From positions 1-64,000 of the forward strand of contig NZ_JAQIIX010000002.1 in NCBI RefSeq assembly GCF_036946495.1: a DNA stretch of 64,000 nucleotides, read 5' to 3'. Source of the stretch: Mycolicibacterium neoaurum (lineage in GTDB: Bacteria > Actinomycetota > Actinomycetes > Mycobacteriales > Mycobacteriaceae). A program made the position numbers and the translations under genes. Under the pieces are notes generated by a model. It had not been told where the DNA came from, made no database searches, and saw only the letters and a list, made by a program, of their open reading frames with translations. Positions 15,245 to 23,838 of this stretch are shown here, piece by piece (the stretch's first letter is position 1; each line of letters begins with the position of its first letter).

Positions 15245-15687
15245 GTCGTGTACAGCGAAAGATGAACGTACACCTCATCGGGTGCGCGTTCGTCGACGAT
15301 GATCTCGCGGGTGACCGTGCCGTGCGCGGCCGTGTCCACCTGGTCCTGTGCGTAACGGGGGTCGGGTGCCGTGCTCAGCTCGGGTCCGGCTATCACTTTC
15401 GTGGACTTCGGGATATCGGAAGGCCGGGGCGCCTCGGAGAACTGCGCCAGAAACTCGCCCAGCTGCGCCTCGGTCATCCGTAACGCCAACCGGTAGCGGG
15501 TGTCTCGACCGGAATCGGTGTCGGTGCCGAGAACCTGGACATCCGGCGGCAAGGTCACATCGCCGAATTGCGCTGCGGTCTGCGCCGATACCGGCATGTT
15601 CTGGTCTCCTCCGTCGCGCGGGGTTTCTGGCTTCGAGCAAGCACTCAGCATCAGCAGCACAACCGCCAGGACCACAGTCAGCCTCAT
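15241..15687 (-). CDS. Putative lipoprotein
   Basis: 148 residues with a lipoprotein signal: LTVVLAVVLLMLSACSKPE carries a lipobox LSAC with Cys at position 17. The exported part has no known domain; it includes LPPDVQVLGTDTDSGRDTRY and a conserved-looking REIIVDERAPDEVYVHLSLY end. The start overlaps the stop of the EspA-like gene (ATGA), so the two are co-translated and probably work together in the envelope. Confidence 0.78.
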   Translation of the reverse strand: MRLTVVLAVVLLMLSACSKPETPRDGGDQNMPVSAQTAAQFGDVTLPPDVQVLGTDTDSGRDTRYRLALRMTEAQLGEFLAQFSEAPRPSDIPKSTKVIAGPELSTAPDPRYAQDQVDTAAHGTVTREIIVDERAPDEVYVHLSLYTT

Positions 15688-16901
15688 CGGGGCACTCCGT
15701 CATAGGTCGAGACCGACGACGCACCCCTGATATCGAATTCACGTGCCAGCCCGGCGGTTTGCAGGCCCGCCATCTGGTCGTCGGTGATGGTGATGGGGCC
15801 GATCTTGGTCTCCTTTCCAGCGTCCCAGTTGTATCGATCGGCGACATCGACCTGCGACTCGACGTGAACCCGGGGCTCCCCGCCCGGTGTGTCCGGCGGG
15901 TAGACGGTCACCACGCCACCGGCCGACATGTCCACCCCGCCGACCGCGCGGTACCAGTCGGGATTGGCGTCAGGATCCATGTAGTAACCCTGCCACGGGG
16001 TGCGGAACGGGACGGGCTGACCGTACTGGCCGGTCGCGGCGGCCTCGGCCACGATTCGATTCACCTCGTCGTTGACCATCGCATCCCCGCGGGCCTGCAT
16101 CTGCGGGATATCGTTCATCATCGAGTTCACGTCCAGGTTGTACGGTTTGCCCGTGTTGTCCAAGTAGTGGTCGAGGAGCTCCGCAGCGTGTGGCCATTTC
16201 TGCTCGATCAGCGGCAGACCGCCTTCGATGGCCGCTTTGAACGCCAGGTCGTCGCCCCGCGAATACCAGGGCTGCGAGCCCCATTCACCGGACCCCTCAT
16301 CGTGCTTGCTCCACGGCGGTGGTTCGGGGATGCCGTTCTCGCCCGGCTCGGCAGGCGGCTGGTCGGTCGGCTGACCGTCGGGGTCATCGGTGTCGCCGTC
16401 GCGACCCTCGCGGTCCCCCAGCGCCTGATATCCCTCCCCGATGGCGCGGATCCGGGCCGCGATGCCGTTCATATCGGTATTGGAGCGGCGCAGGATGTCG
16501 GCGACCTCGCCCACACCGCGTGACACGACGGGGATCAACGCACGCTCACCGGCCGCGTTGGGTGGGACGCTGGCGGCCGCGCTCAGCACCCAATGCTTGA
16601 TCTCCTCCAGGTCCCGACGACCGGCGGCGACCACCCGAGCGGAGCGATCCACCTCGGAGCCGAGTCGCCGATCGAGTTCGGCGAGCCCGCTGATGGTGCC
16701 CGCCAACCGCTCGTTGCGACCGGCGTAGGCGTCGGCGGCGGCACCCGTCCAGTCCGATCCGGGCGCGGCAGAGGCAACCACCTCCCGCAACCCATCGAGC
16801 GGGCGGCTCTGGTCGAACTCGGTGCCACCGACGGGTGTGCCCTCGCCGAGCGTCGCGCGGGCGTTGTCCCACGTCGAAAGAAATGCCGCAAGAACGCTGA
16901 T
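15684..16901 (-). CDS. EspA/EspE-like ESX-associated protein, apparent ATC start
   Basis: About 405 residues. The N-terminal 150 residues are helical and resemble EspA/EspE-type ESX-1 substrates (ISVLAAFLSTWDNARATLGE, GSDWTGAAADAYAGRNERLA with a WxG motif), followed by an acidic Pro-rich linker and a C-terminal domain (PTDQPPAEPGENG to GVPR). Homologues I know begin MSVLxAF; here that codon is ATC, with AAGGGGG at ideal distance upstream. The only conventional in-frame start is a GTG at 16952, adding 17 poor residues. It is coupled to a downstream lipoprotein. Secretion is inferred from family. Confidence 0.72.
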   Translation of the reverse strand: MSVLAAFLSTWDNARATLGEGTPVGGTEFDQSRPLDGLREVVASAAPGSDWTGAAADAYAGRNERLAGTISGLAELDRRLGSEVDRSARVVAAGRRDLEEIKHWVLSAAASVPPNAAGERALIPVVSRGVGEVADILRRSNTDMNGIAARIRAIGEGYQALGDREGRDGDTDDPDGQPTDQPPAEPGENGIPEPPPWSKHDEGSGEWGSQPWYSRGDDLAFKAAIEGGLPLIEQKWPHAAELLDHYLDNTGKPYNLDVNSMMNDIPQMQARGDAMVNDEVNRIVAEAAATGQYGQPVPFRTPWQGYYMDPDANPDWYRAVGGVDMSAGGVVTVYPPDTPGGEPRVHVESQVDVADRYNWDAGKETKIGPITITDDQMAGLQTAGLAREFDIRGASSVSTYDGVPR

Positions 16902-17030
16902 CGCCGCCCCCTTTGAATCCCTGCACTCAAATCCTAGGTGAGCCCAGCACACCTACGACGCGGCAATTCAGGGCGGAGCGAATTCAGGGCTAACCAGGGC
17001 CGTTCGCCCGCTCGCGGGCGAGGGAGGTCG

Positions 17031-18437
17031 TCAGCAGCCCTTGAGGCGCACCGCGAGGTAGTTCGACACCTCGGAGATCGCCACCCGCTCCTGGGTCATG
17101 GCGTCGCGCTCGCGCACGGTCACGGCGTGGTCCTCCAGCGAGTCGAAGTCCAGCGTGAGGCAGAACGGGGTGCCGATCTCGTCCTGCCTGCGGTACCGGC
17201 GGCCGATGGCGCCGGCATCGTCGAACTCGACATTCCAGCTCTGGCGCAGCTCGGCGGCGAGATCTTTTGCCTTGGGCGACAAGTCGGCATGCCGCGACAA
17301 CGGCAACACCGCCGCCTTGACCGGGGCCAGCCGCGGGTCCAGCTTGAGCACGGTGCGCTTGTCCACCCCGCCCTTGGCGTTGGGGGCCTCGTCCTCACGG
17401 TAGGAGTCCACCAGGAACGCCATCAGCGACCGGGTCAGGCCGGCCGCCGGCTCGATCACATACGGCGTGTACCGGGTATCGGAGGCCTGGTCGTAATAGG
17501 TCAGTTCCACCCCGGATGACTTTGCGTGACTGGACAAGTCGTGATCGGTGCGGTTGGCGATGCCCTCCAGCTCACCCCACGGATTGCCGGTGAAACCGAA
17601 CTTGTACTCGATATCGGTGGTGCCCGCGCTGTAGTGCGAGAGCTTCTCCAGCGGGTGCTCGTAGAGCCGCAGATTCTCCGGCCGGATCCCGAGGTCGATG
17701 TACCACTGCAGGCGGGTCTCGATCCAGTACTTGTGCCAGTCCGGCGCGGTCGACGGCTCGACGAAGAACTCCATCTCCATCTGCTCGAACTCGCGGGTGC
17801 GGAAGATGAAGTTGCCCGGGGTGATCTCGTTGCGGAAGCTCTTGCCGATCTGGCCGATGCCGAACGGAGGCTTCTTGCGGGATGTGGTCACCACATTGGC
17901 GAAGTTGACGAAAATGCCCTGCGCGGTCTCCGGACGCAGGTAGTGCAGACCTTCCTCGGACTCGATCGGCCCGAGGTAGGTCTTGAGCATCATGTTGAAA
18001 TCGCGCGGCTCGGTCCACTGACCCTTCGTGCCGCAGTCCGGACAGACGATCTCGGCCATCGGCACGGCGTCCGGGTCGGCGAGTCCGTCCTTGGCGCCCC
18101 GCTTCTCGAAATAGGCCTCCTGCAGGTGGTCCTGCCGGTGCCGCTTGTGGCAGTTCAGGCATTCCACCAGCGGGTCGTTGAACACCGCGACGTGACCGGA
18201 GGCCACCCACACCTGCCGCGGCAGGATGATCGCCGAGTCCAGGCCGACGACATCGTCACGACCGGTGACCACGGAACGCCACCACTGCTTCTTGATGTTC
18301 TCCTTGAGCTCCACGCCCAGTGGCCCGTAGTCCCATGCGGACTTGGTGCCGCCGTAGATCTCGCCCGATTGGTAGACGAGGCCACGGCGTTTCGCCAGGT
18401 TTGCAACGGTGTCGATGATCGAAGGAGACGAAGCCAC
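17031..18437 (-). CDS. glyS: Glycyl-tRNA synthetase
   Basis: 468 residues, the length of the dimeric class II bacterial/archaeal-type enzyme. Class II signatures include GLVYQSGEIYGGTKSAWDYG at the N-terminus, FRNEITPGNFIFRTREFEQM (motif 2) and EPAAGLTRSLMAFLVDSY (motif 3), followed by an anticodon-binding domain. A zinc-like CLNCHKRHRQDH and VCPDCGTKGQ insert lies near residues 85-140. It charges tRNA-Gly in the cytosol. Orthologue of Rv2357c by order; divergent from smtB. Confidence 0.97.
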   Translation of the reverse strand: MASSPSIIDTVANLAKRRGLVYQSGEIYGGTKSAWDYGPLGVELKENIKKQWWRSVVTGRDDVVGLDSAIILPRQVWVASGHVAVFNDPLVECLNCHKRHRQDHLQEAYFEKRGAKDGLADPDAVPMAEIVCPDCGTKGQWTEPRDFNMMLKTYLGPIESEEGLHYLRPETAQGIFVNFANVVTTSRKKPPFGIGQIGKSFRNEITPGNFIFRTREFEQMEMEFFVEPSTAPDWHKYWIETRLQWYIDLGIRPENLRLYEHPLEKLSHYSAGTTDIEYKFGFTGNPWGELEGIANRTDHDLSSHAKSSGVELTYYDQASDTRYTPYVIEPAAGLTRSLMAFLVDSYREDEAPNAKGGVDKRTVLKLDPRLAPVKAAVLPLSRHADLSPKAKDLAAELRQSWNVEFDDAGAIGRRYRRQDEIGTPFCLTLDFDSLEDHAVTVRERDAMTQERVAISEVSNYLAVRLKGC

Positions 18438-18497
18438 GGGTCAACAGCGTAGCGACGACCTGCGGCGGGTCGCGCCGGGGCTGGTGCGTGGCGGGCG

Positions 18498-18549
18498 TTG
18501 ACATGCACGGATCTGCATGTATTCTGACCCGTAATGAAAATCATTTCCA
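18498..18549 (+). promoter_or_regulatory. smtB-zur promoter with nested palindrome and Zur-like box
   Basis: TTGACA (18498-18503) and TATTCT (18520-18525) are 16 bases apart, placing the transcript start at or next to the ATG at 18534, so the mRNA is probably leaderless. A perfect inverted repeat, ACATGCA-N6-TGCATGT, fills the spacer (18501-18520) and is a candidate SmtB operator. A second element, TGAAAATCATTTCCA (18535-18549), overlaps the start codon and resembles Fur-family/Zur boxes. Confidence 0.68.
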
Positions 18550-18902
18550 ATTCTGCCACGGCCGAGGACCATTCCGCGCACTCCCATCCGAGTACGCCGT
18601 TCCCCGAGTTGCCCGCCCGCGAGGTCCTGGACAATGCCGGCGATCTGCTGCGCGCGCTGGCCGCGCCGCTGCGCATCGCGATCGTGCTGCAGTTGCGCGA
18701 ATCGATGCGCTGCGTCCACGAGCTGGTCGACGCGCTCGACGTGCCCCAACCACTGGTCAGCCAACACCTGCGAATCCTGAAGTCCGCGGGCGTGGTGGCT
18801 GGGGAACGCAGCGGGCGCGAGGTGATGTACCGCCTCGTCGACCATCACCTCGCCGAGATCGTCATCGCCGCCGTGACCCACGCTTCGGAGGACGATCGAT
18901 GA
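18534..18902 (+). CDS. smtB: ArsR/SmtB-family zinc-responsive repressor
   Basis: 122 residues, ATG at 18534; an in-frame TGA just upstream rules out a longer form. The winged HTH (VHELVDALDVPQPLVSQHLR, ILKSAGVVAGERSGREVMYR) is typical of ArsR/SmtB, and His residues near the ends (HSHPSTP, VDHHLAEIVIAAVTHASEDD) fit an alpha-5-type zinc site. By family it is released from DNA by zinc and controls itself and zur. It is orthologous to Rv2358 by order, and its stop overlaps the zur start (ATGA). Confidence 0.92.
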   Translation: MKIISNSATAEDHSAHSHPSTPFPELPAREVLDNAGDLLRALAAPLRIAIVLQLRESMRCVHELVDALDVPQPLVSQHLRILKSAGVVAGERSGREVMYRLVDHHLAEIVIAAVTHASEDDR

Positions 18903-19291
18903 ACACACCGGTGCGATCGACCAAACAGCGCGCGGCCATCTCGGCACTGCTGGAGAACATCGACGACTTCCGGTCCGCGCAGGAACTCCACGATGAGCTG
19001 CGCAAGCAGGGCGAGGGCATCGGGCTGACCACCGTGTACCGCACCCTGCAGTCGATGGCCACCGCAGGCCAGGTCGACACCCTGCGCACCGACACCGGCG
19101 AGTCCGTTTACCGCCGCTGCTCGGACCAGCACCACCATCACCTGGTGTGCCGGGTCTGCGGCAGCACCGTGGAGGTCGACGGCGGTGCCGCCGAGGTGTG
19201 GGCTGACGAGGTCGCCGCCGAACACGGATTCACCGAGGTCTCACATACCATCGAGATCTTCGGGCTGTGCGGGCCCTGCGCGGTCAGCTGA
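18899..19291 (+). CDS. zur: Zinc uptake regulator Zur (FurB)
   Basis: 130 residues, ATG at 18899 overlapping the smtB stop. Fur-family winged HTH (AISALLENIDDFRSAQELHD, GLTTVYRTLQSMATAGQVDT) is followed by the metal domain CSDQHHHHLVCRVCGSTVEV with a CxxC structural zinc site and a second pair CGPC at the C-terminus. When zinc is plentiful it represses zinc uptake and zinc-free ribosomal proteins. Translational coupling with smtB gives the known two-regulator zinc switch of mycobacteria. Confidence 0.94.
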   Translation: MNTPVRSTKQRAAISALLENIDDFRSAQELHDELRKQGEGIGLTTVYRTLQSMATAGQVDTLRTDTGESVYRRCSDQHHHHLVCRVCGSTVEVDGGAAEVWADEVAAEHGFTEVSHTIEIFGLCGPCAVS

Positions 19292-19682
19292 CCCGCACGA
19301 GCTCCAGCACCGTATCCCTGGTCAGCGGGGCCAGTTCGATATCACCGGGTGCGTGTGGATCGATCCAGGCCATCTCGGCGATCTCGGCCGCCGCGGACGG
19401 CGGACCGTCGAGTTCGACGAGGAAGAGATCGGCGGCCACTCGATGACCGGGCTCGTTGGCCGCGGCGGCATCGTGGTGGCCGAGGTCGCGCACCGAGTCG
19501 GCGACGATTCCCACCCCGAGTTCCTCGATGATCTCGCGGTAAAGAGTCTGCAGTGGCGTCTCCCCCGGTTCGAGTTTGCCGCCGGGCTGCATGAACGCCG
19601 TCGTCCCGCGCTTGCGGACCACCAACACGTGTGCACGCGCGTCGAGCACGACGGCCGCGACCACCCGGATGACGGCGCTCAC
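19284..19682 (-). CDS. Nudix hydrolase
   Basis: 132 residues, with the full Nudix box GGKLEPGETPLQTLYREIIE plus ELGV at residues 34-57 (pattern Gx5Ex7REUxEExGU), so it should hydrolyse a nucleoside diphosphate linked to another group. The substrate cannot be read from sequence; the N-terminus VVAAVVLDARAHVLVVRK is MutT-like. The 3' end overlaps the zur 3' end by eight bases (convergent), and its ATG overlaps the stop of the next upstream gene. Confidence 0.88.
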   Translation of the reverse strand: MSAVIRVVAAVVLDARAHVLVVRKRGTTAFMQPGGKLEPGETPLQTLYREIIEELGVGIVADSVRDLGHHDAAAANEPGHRVAADLFLVELDGPPSAAAEIAEMAWIDPHAPGDIELAPLTRDTVLELVRVS

Positions 19683-20062
19683 GCCACCAACGTCCGGCGC
19701 ACATCGGCGCCGGTTGCCAGCACCATCATGATCAAAGTGCCCAGCGCCTCATCAGCCAGTCCGGACGCGGGAAAGTTGTAGCGCAGCAACACATCTGCCG
19801 ACTCGTCCTTCTCGATCAGCGAGACCGTGCCCAACAGGGTGTTCCTGGTGTGCCCGGCGACGATCCCGCGCAGCGCGTCATCGAGCGGCTGGTCCCAGAC
19901 CAGGATCTGGTTCAGCGAGACCATATCCAGCCCCTCGCCCACACTGACCACCCGCAGCGAGGCGAACGTCCCGTCATGGTGCACCGTCAGCGCACCGTCC
20001 TCCTCGCGGGTGGCCGGCAGCAAGGCCTCGACGACGGCTGCCAGTCGGTCCTGTAGTGACAT
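19679..20062 (-). CDS. Conserved protein between uppS and Nudix gene (Rv2360c-like)
   Basis: 127 residues. The ATG at 20062 (MSLQDRLAAVVEALLPATRE) overlaps the uppS stop; an earlier in-frame start gives Arg-rich residues. The fold looks like a small alpha-beta domain (DGTFASLRVVSVGEGLDMVS, GTVSLIEKDESADVLLRYNF) of the kind seen in YbjN or type III chaperone-like proteins, which is an impression. Position matches Rv2360c. Function unknown. Confidence 0.7.
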   Translation of the reverse strand: MSLQDRLAAVVEALLPATREEDGALTVHHDGTFASLRVVSVGEGLDMVSLNQILVWDQPLDDALRGIVAGHTRNTLLGTVSLIEKDESADVLLRYNFPASGLADEALGTLIMMVLATGADVRRTLVA

Positions 20063-20943
20063 CAGGCTCGCCCGAAGCGACGATTGCGGTTCACGTACTC
20101 CTCGCACGCCGCCCACAGATCGCGGCGATCGTAATCCGGCCACAGCTTGTCCTGGAAGACGTACTCGGCGTATGCGGCCTGCCAGAGCAGGAAGTTGCTG
20201 GCACGTTGCTCACCGGAGGTCCGGATGAACAGGTCGACATCGGGAATATCGGGTCGGTGCAGATGCCTGGCGAACGAGGCCTCGCTGATCCGGCCGGGGT
20301 TGATCTTGCCGTCGGCCGCCTCCTCGGCGAGTTTCCGTGCGGCCTCGACGATCTCGGTGCGTCCGCCGTAGTTGACGCAGTAGTTGACGGTGATGACGTC
20401 GTTGCCGACGGTCATCTGCTCGGCGATGTCGAACTCCTTGATGACGCTGCTCCACATCCGCGGTCGCGACCCCACCCAGCGCATGTTGACGCCCATCGCG
20501 TCCAGGTTTTCCCGGCGCCGGCGTACCACCTCGCGGTTGAAGCCCATCAGGAAGCGCACCTCTTCGGTGCTGCGCTTCCAGTTCTCGGTGGAGAACGCGT
20601 ACACCGACAGGTGCTTGATACCCAGTTCGATGGCTCCGCAGGTGATGTCGATCAGCACCGCCTCGCCCATCTTGTGGCCCTCGGTGCGTCCCAGCCCGCG
20701 TTGGGTGGCCCAGCGCCCGTTACCGTCCATCACCACCGCGACATGGTTGGGGACCTGGTCGGCGGGGATCTGCGGGGCCACCGCCTTGGAGGGGTGCTGC
20801 GGCGGCCGGGAGAACCGGCCGTTGGTCTTGGGCGGCAGGTCGGGGAACACCACCGGCCACGTCGAGGTGTCCGGGAATTCCGGATAGTCCTCAGGCGCCG
20901 GGGGCAGCTGCGGGTAGGTGACCTTGCCCCGTTTGATTGCCAT
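20062..20943 (-). CDS. uppS: Decaprenyl diphosphate synthase (cis-prenyltransferase)
   Basis: 293 residues, ATG at 20943. The cis-prenyltransferase signature HVAVVMDGNGRWATQRGLGR holds the catalytic Asp and the P-loop-like region. HKMGEAVLIDITCGAIELGI, YAFSTENWKRS and DLFIRTSGEQRASNFLLWQA complete the family blocks. It makes the long-chain polyprenyl carrier used for peptidoglycan, arabinogalactan and LAM; in mycobacteria the product is decaprenyl diphosphate (Rv2361c). Its start region overlaps the recO 3' end by 53 bases. Confidence 0.95.
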   Translation of the reverse strand: MAIKRGKVTYPQLPPAPEDYPEFPDTSTWPVVFPDLPPKTNGRFSRPPQHPSKAVAPQIPADQVPNHVAVVMDGNGRWATQRGLGRTEGHKMGEAVLIDITCGAIELGIKHLSVYAFSTENWKRSTEEVRFLMGFNREVVRRRRENLDAMGVNMRWVGSRPRMWSSVIKEFDIAEQMTVGNDVITVNYCVNYGGRTEIVEAARKLAEEAADGKINPGRISEASFARHLHRPDIPDVDLFIRTSGEQRASNFLLWQAAYAEYVFQDKLWPDYDRRDLWAACEEYVNRNRRFGRA

Positions 20944-21733
20944 GCGCCATATCCTGCCCGAACACCACCGTCCGGCGTTCAACGGCCGCACTATCGACCC
21001 GGTAGACCCGCTCCACCAGCGGCAATGTCCGCAGCTGACGTTCCAGGTGCCATTGCAGGTGCGCGGCAACCAGTCCGCTGGCCTGGCTGCGGTGCGACGT
21101 GGTGGAGGCTTGCGCAAACTCCCAGTCCCCGTCGTGCAGCGCAGACATCAGCTCCAGCACAGCTTGGGCGGGGGTTGCCGAGCCGGACGGTCGGCAGTGC
21201 ACACACACGCTGCCCCCGGCGGCCACGTTGAAGGCCCGGTGCGGGCCCGGTGCGGCGCACCGGGCGCACTCGGTCAGCGCAGGCGCCCAGCCCGCGATCC
21301 CCATCGCCCGCAGCAGGTACGCATCGAGCACCAGCTCACGGGGACGGCGGCCCTCCGCGACCGCCCGCAGCGCCGCCACGGTGAGACCGTGCAGTTGCGG
21401 GACGGGGGCGCGTTCCTCGCCGGCCAGGCGCTCGGCGGTCTCCAGCACCGCGCAGGCGCAGGTGTAGCGGCCGTAATCGCTGACGATGTCGGCGGCGAAG
21501 GCGTCGATGGACTGCACCTGGGTGACGATGTCGAGGTTGCGGCCGGGATGCAGCTGAACGTCGATGTGCGCAAACGGCTCCAGCCGCGCCCCGAACTTGC
21601 TGCGGGTGCGACGCACCCCCTTGGCCACCGCGCGCACCACGCCGTGCTCACGGGTGAGCAGCGTCACGATCCGGTCGGCCTCGCCGAGCTTGTGCTGGCG
21701 CAGCACCACCGCTCGATCCCGGTACAACCGCAT
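20891..21733 (-). CDS. recO: DNA repair protein RecO
   Basis: 280 residues. The OB-fold N-terminus is typical (YRDRAVVLRQHKLGEADRIV, TLLTREHGVVRAVAKGVRRT), and the C-terminal helical domain has a four-Cys zinc site (CARCAAPGPHRAFNVAAGG, then CVHC). RecO anneals SSB-coated strands and, with RecR, loads RecA. The C-terminus is extended by a poorly conserved tail encoded in the overlap with uppS. Orthologue of Rv2362c by order. Confidence 0.93.
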   Translation of the reverse strand: MRLYRDRAVVLRQHKLGEADRIVTLLTREHGVVRAVAKGVRRTRSKFGARLEPFAHIDVQLHPGRNLDIVTQVQSIDAFAADIVSDYGRYTCACAVLETAERLAGEERAPVPQLHGLTVAALRAVAEGRRPRELVLDAYLLRAMGIAGWAPALTECARCAAPGPHRAFNVAAGGSVCVHCRPSGSATPAQAVLELMSALHDGDWEFAQASTTSHRSQASGLVAAHLQWHLERQLRTLPLVERVYRVDSAAVERRTVVFGQDMAHGNQTGQGHLPAAAPGA

Positions 21734-21799
21734 CCGCCCAGTCTCCCATTACCCGGTGACATCGGCGCCATCGCAACGCCGGATATCCTTGGACGTCGT

Positions 21800-23236
21800 A
21801 TGTCTGTCACCCAGAAGAATCCCGTTCGCATGCGCGTCTTTCCCACCCTCACCCAACAGCTCTACCGGCTCGCCAGCGGCGCCACGACCTCCGAAGAACT
21901 AGTACGCCAGTCCCTGACCGCCATCGAGGCCAGCCAGCCCCGCCTGAACGCATTCCGGGTCGTGCTCAGCGAACAGGCCCTCGCCGACGCCGTCGAAGCC
22001 GACCGCAAACGCGCTGCCGGACAACATCTTCCACTCTTGGGCATTCCGATCGCGGTCAAGGATGACGTGGATGTCGCCGGCGTGCCGACCCGGTTCGGGA
22101 CCGTCGGCAACCCGCCGCCCGCCACCGCCGACGCCGAGGTGGTACGCCGACTGCGGGCGGCCGGGGCGGTCATCGTCGGCAAGACCAACACCTGCGAACT
22201 GGGCCAGTGGCCGTTCACCAGCGGCCCCGGCTTCGGACATACCGCCAACCCGTGGTCACCGCGGCACAGCCCCGGCGGATCCTCCGGCGGCAGCGCCGCC
22301 GCCGTGGCGGCGGGCCTTGTCACCGCGGCCATCGGCTCCGACGGCGCGGGCAGTGTGCGCATCCCAGCGGCCTGGACCCATCTGGTGGGCATCAAGCCAC
22401 AGCGTGGCCGGATATCCACCTGGCCGCTGCCCGAGGCGTTCAACGGCATCACCGTCAACGGCGTGTTGGCCCGCACCGTCACCGATGCCGCCATCGTGCT
22501 GGACGCCGCGTCCGGCAACGCCGACGGCGATCTGCACAAACCGGCTCCAGTGCGGGTGTCCGACCATGTCGGCCGGGCGCCGGGCGCGCTGCGGGTGGCG
22601 GTGTCCACCGCCCTGCCGTTCACCTTCTTCCGGTCCACGCTGCATCCGGAGATCCGCGCGGCCCTGCACCGCGTCGCAGGACAACTCGAACAGCTCGGCC
22701 ATCACACCGTCCGAGCGGACCCGGACTACCACCTCAAGATGTCGTGGAACTTCCTGGCCCGCTCCACCGCGGGCTTGGTCGAGTGGTCCCAGCGGCTGGG
22801 CTCCGATGTCGAGCTGGACAAGCGCACCCTCAGCAATATCCGCACCGGATGGGCGCTCTCCCAGAACACCCTGCGCAAGGCGCGCGCGGCCGAGGCCGAG
22901 ACCCAGCGCCGCATCGGCTGGATCTTCAACATCGCCGATGTCGTGCTCGCCCCTACCACCGCTCAGCCCCCGCCACTGGTCGACGAGTACGACGATCGCG
23001 GTCCGCTGGCCACCGACCGGGCCATGATCCGCGCCTGCCCCGCGACCTGGCCGTGGAATCTGCTCGGCTGGCCCTCGATCAACATCCCCGCCGGATTCAC
23101 CGCCGACGGTCTGCCCATCGGGGTCCAGCTGATGGGACCGGCCGACAGCGAACCGTTGCTGATCTCGCTGGCCGGTCAGCTCGAGGCGGTGAACGGCTGG
23201 ATGGCCCAGCAGCCCGAACCGTGGTGGCAGGAGTAG
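21800..23236 (+). CDS. Amidase signature-family enzyme (AmiA2-like)
   Basis: 478 residues, ATG at 21800, divergent from recO. The amidase signature triad is complete: Lys in GIPIAVKDDVDVAG, and the cis-Ser/Ser block SPGGSSGGSAAAVAAGLVTA followed by IGSDGAGSVRIPAAW. It should hydrolyse a carboxamide; the substrate cannot be inferred. Position matches Rv2363 (amiA2). No signal peptide, so it is cytosolic. Confidence 0.9.
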   Translation: MSVTQKNPVRMRVFPTLTQQLYRLASGATTSEELVRQSLTAIEASQPRLNAFRVVLSEQALADAVEADRKRAAGQHLPLLGIPIAVKDDVDVAGVPTRFGTVGNPPPATADAEVVRRLRAAGAVIVGKTNTCELGQWPFTSGPGFGHTANPWSPRHSPGGSSGGSAAAVAAGLVTAAIGSDGAGSVRIPAAWTHLVGIKPQRGRISTWPLPEAFNGITVNGVLARTVTDAAIVLDAASGNADGDLHKPAPVRVSDHVGRAPGALRVAVSTALPFTFFRSTLHPEIRAALHRVAGQLEQLGHHTVRADPDYHLKMSWNFLARSTAGLVEWSQRLGSDVELDKRTLSNIRTGWALSQNTLRKARAAEAETQRRIGWIFNIADVVLAPTTAQPPPLVDEYDDRGPLATDRAMIRACPATWPWNLLGWPSINIPAGFTADGLPIGVQLMGPADSEPLLISLAGQLEAVNGWMAQQPEPWWQE

Positions 23237-23247
23237 GCGCTCACGTA

Positions 23248-23835
23248 ATGTGCTCGTTCATGTCGTCGTTGCTGCCGTCGCCGCTGTTGATGTCGTCACG
23301 CCGCTGGGTGACCGCCCTGCCGGTGGTCGCACTGGCCGTCGGGCCGGTGCTGACCGCACCGGCCGCCCACGCCGACAACCGTCGCCTCAACGACGGCGTG
23401 GTCGCCAACGTCTACACCGTTCAGCACCAGGCCGGTTGCACCAATGATGTCAAGATCAACCCGAAGCTGCGGCTGGCCGCGCAGTGGCACACCAACGATG
23501 TGCTGAACAACCGAGCGCTGAACGCCGATATCGGTTCCGACGGCACGACGGTCGCCGACCGCGCCCGCAATGCCGGGTACGCCGGTGCGGTGGCCGAGAC
23601 GGTGGCGATCAACCCGGCGTTGGCGATCAGCGGTATCGAGCTGATCAACCAGTGGTATCACCGGCCCGACTACTACGCGATCATGGCCGATTGCACCAAC
23701 GTCGATATCGGCGTGTGGTCGGAGAGCGTCCTGGACCGCACCGTGGTGGTCGCGGTGTACGGCAAGGGTGACGGCGCGCCGCCGGTGCCCTCGAACATCC
23801 GTGACTTCGGGCAGGTTCCGGGCTGGACGCCCTGA
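23248..23835 (+). CDS. Secreted CAP/SCP-domain protein
   Basis: 195 residues, ATG at 23248 (ATG at 23260 is an alternative). The signal peptide (WVTALPVVALAVGPVLTAPA) ends at AHA. The mature protein has a small CAP domain: LNDGVVANVYTVQHQAGC, then LRLAAQWHTNDVLNN with the typical His, AETVAINPALAISGIELINQ and DIGVWSESVLDRTVVVAVYG. Two Cys may form a disulfide. Mycobacteria secrete many such proteins, with roles ranging from lipid binding to unknown. It follows the amidase gene by 11 bases. Confidence 0.85.
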   Translation: MCSFMSSLLPSPLLMSSRRWVTALPVVALAVGPVLTAPAAHADNRRLNDGVVANVYTVQHQAGCTNDVKINPKLRLAAQWHTNDVLNNRALNADIGSDGTTVADRARNAGYAGAVAETVAINPALAISGIELINQWYHRPDYYAIMADCTNVDIGVWSESVLDRTVVVAVYGKGDGAPPVPSNIRDFGQVPGWTP

Positions 23836-23838
23836 GGC

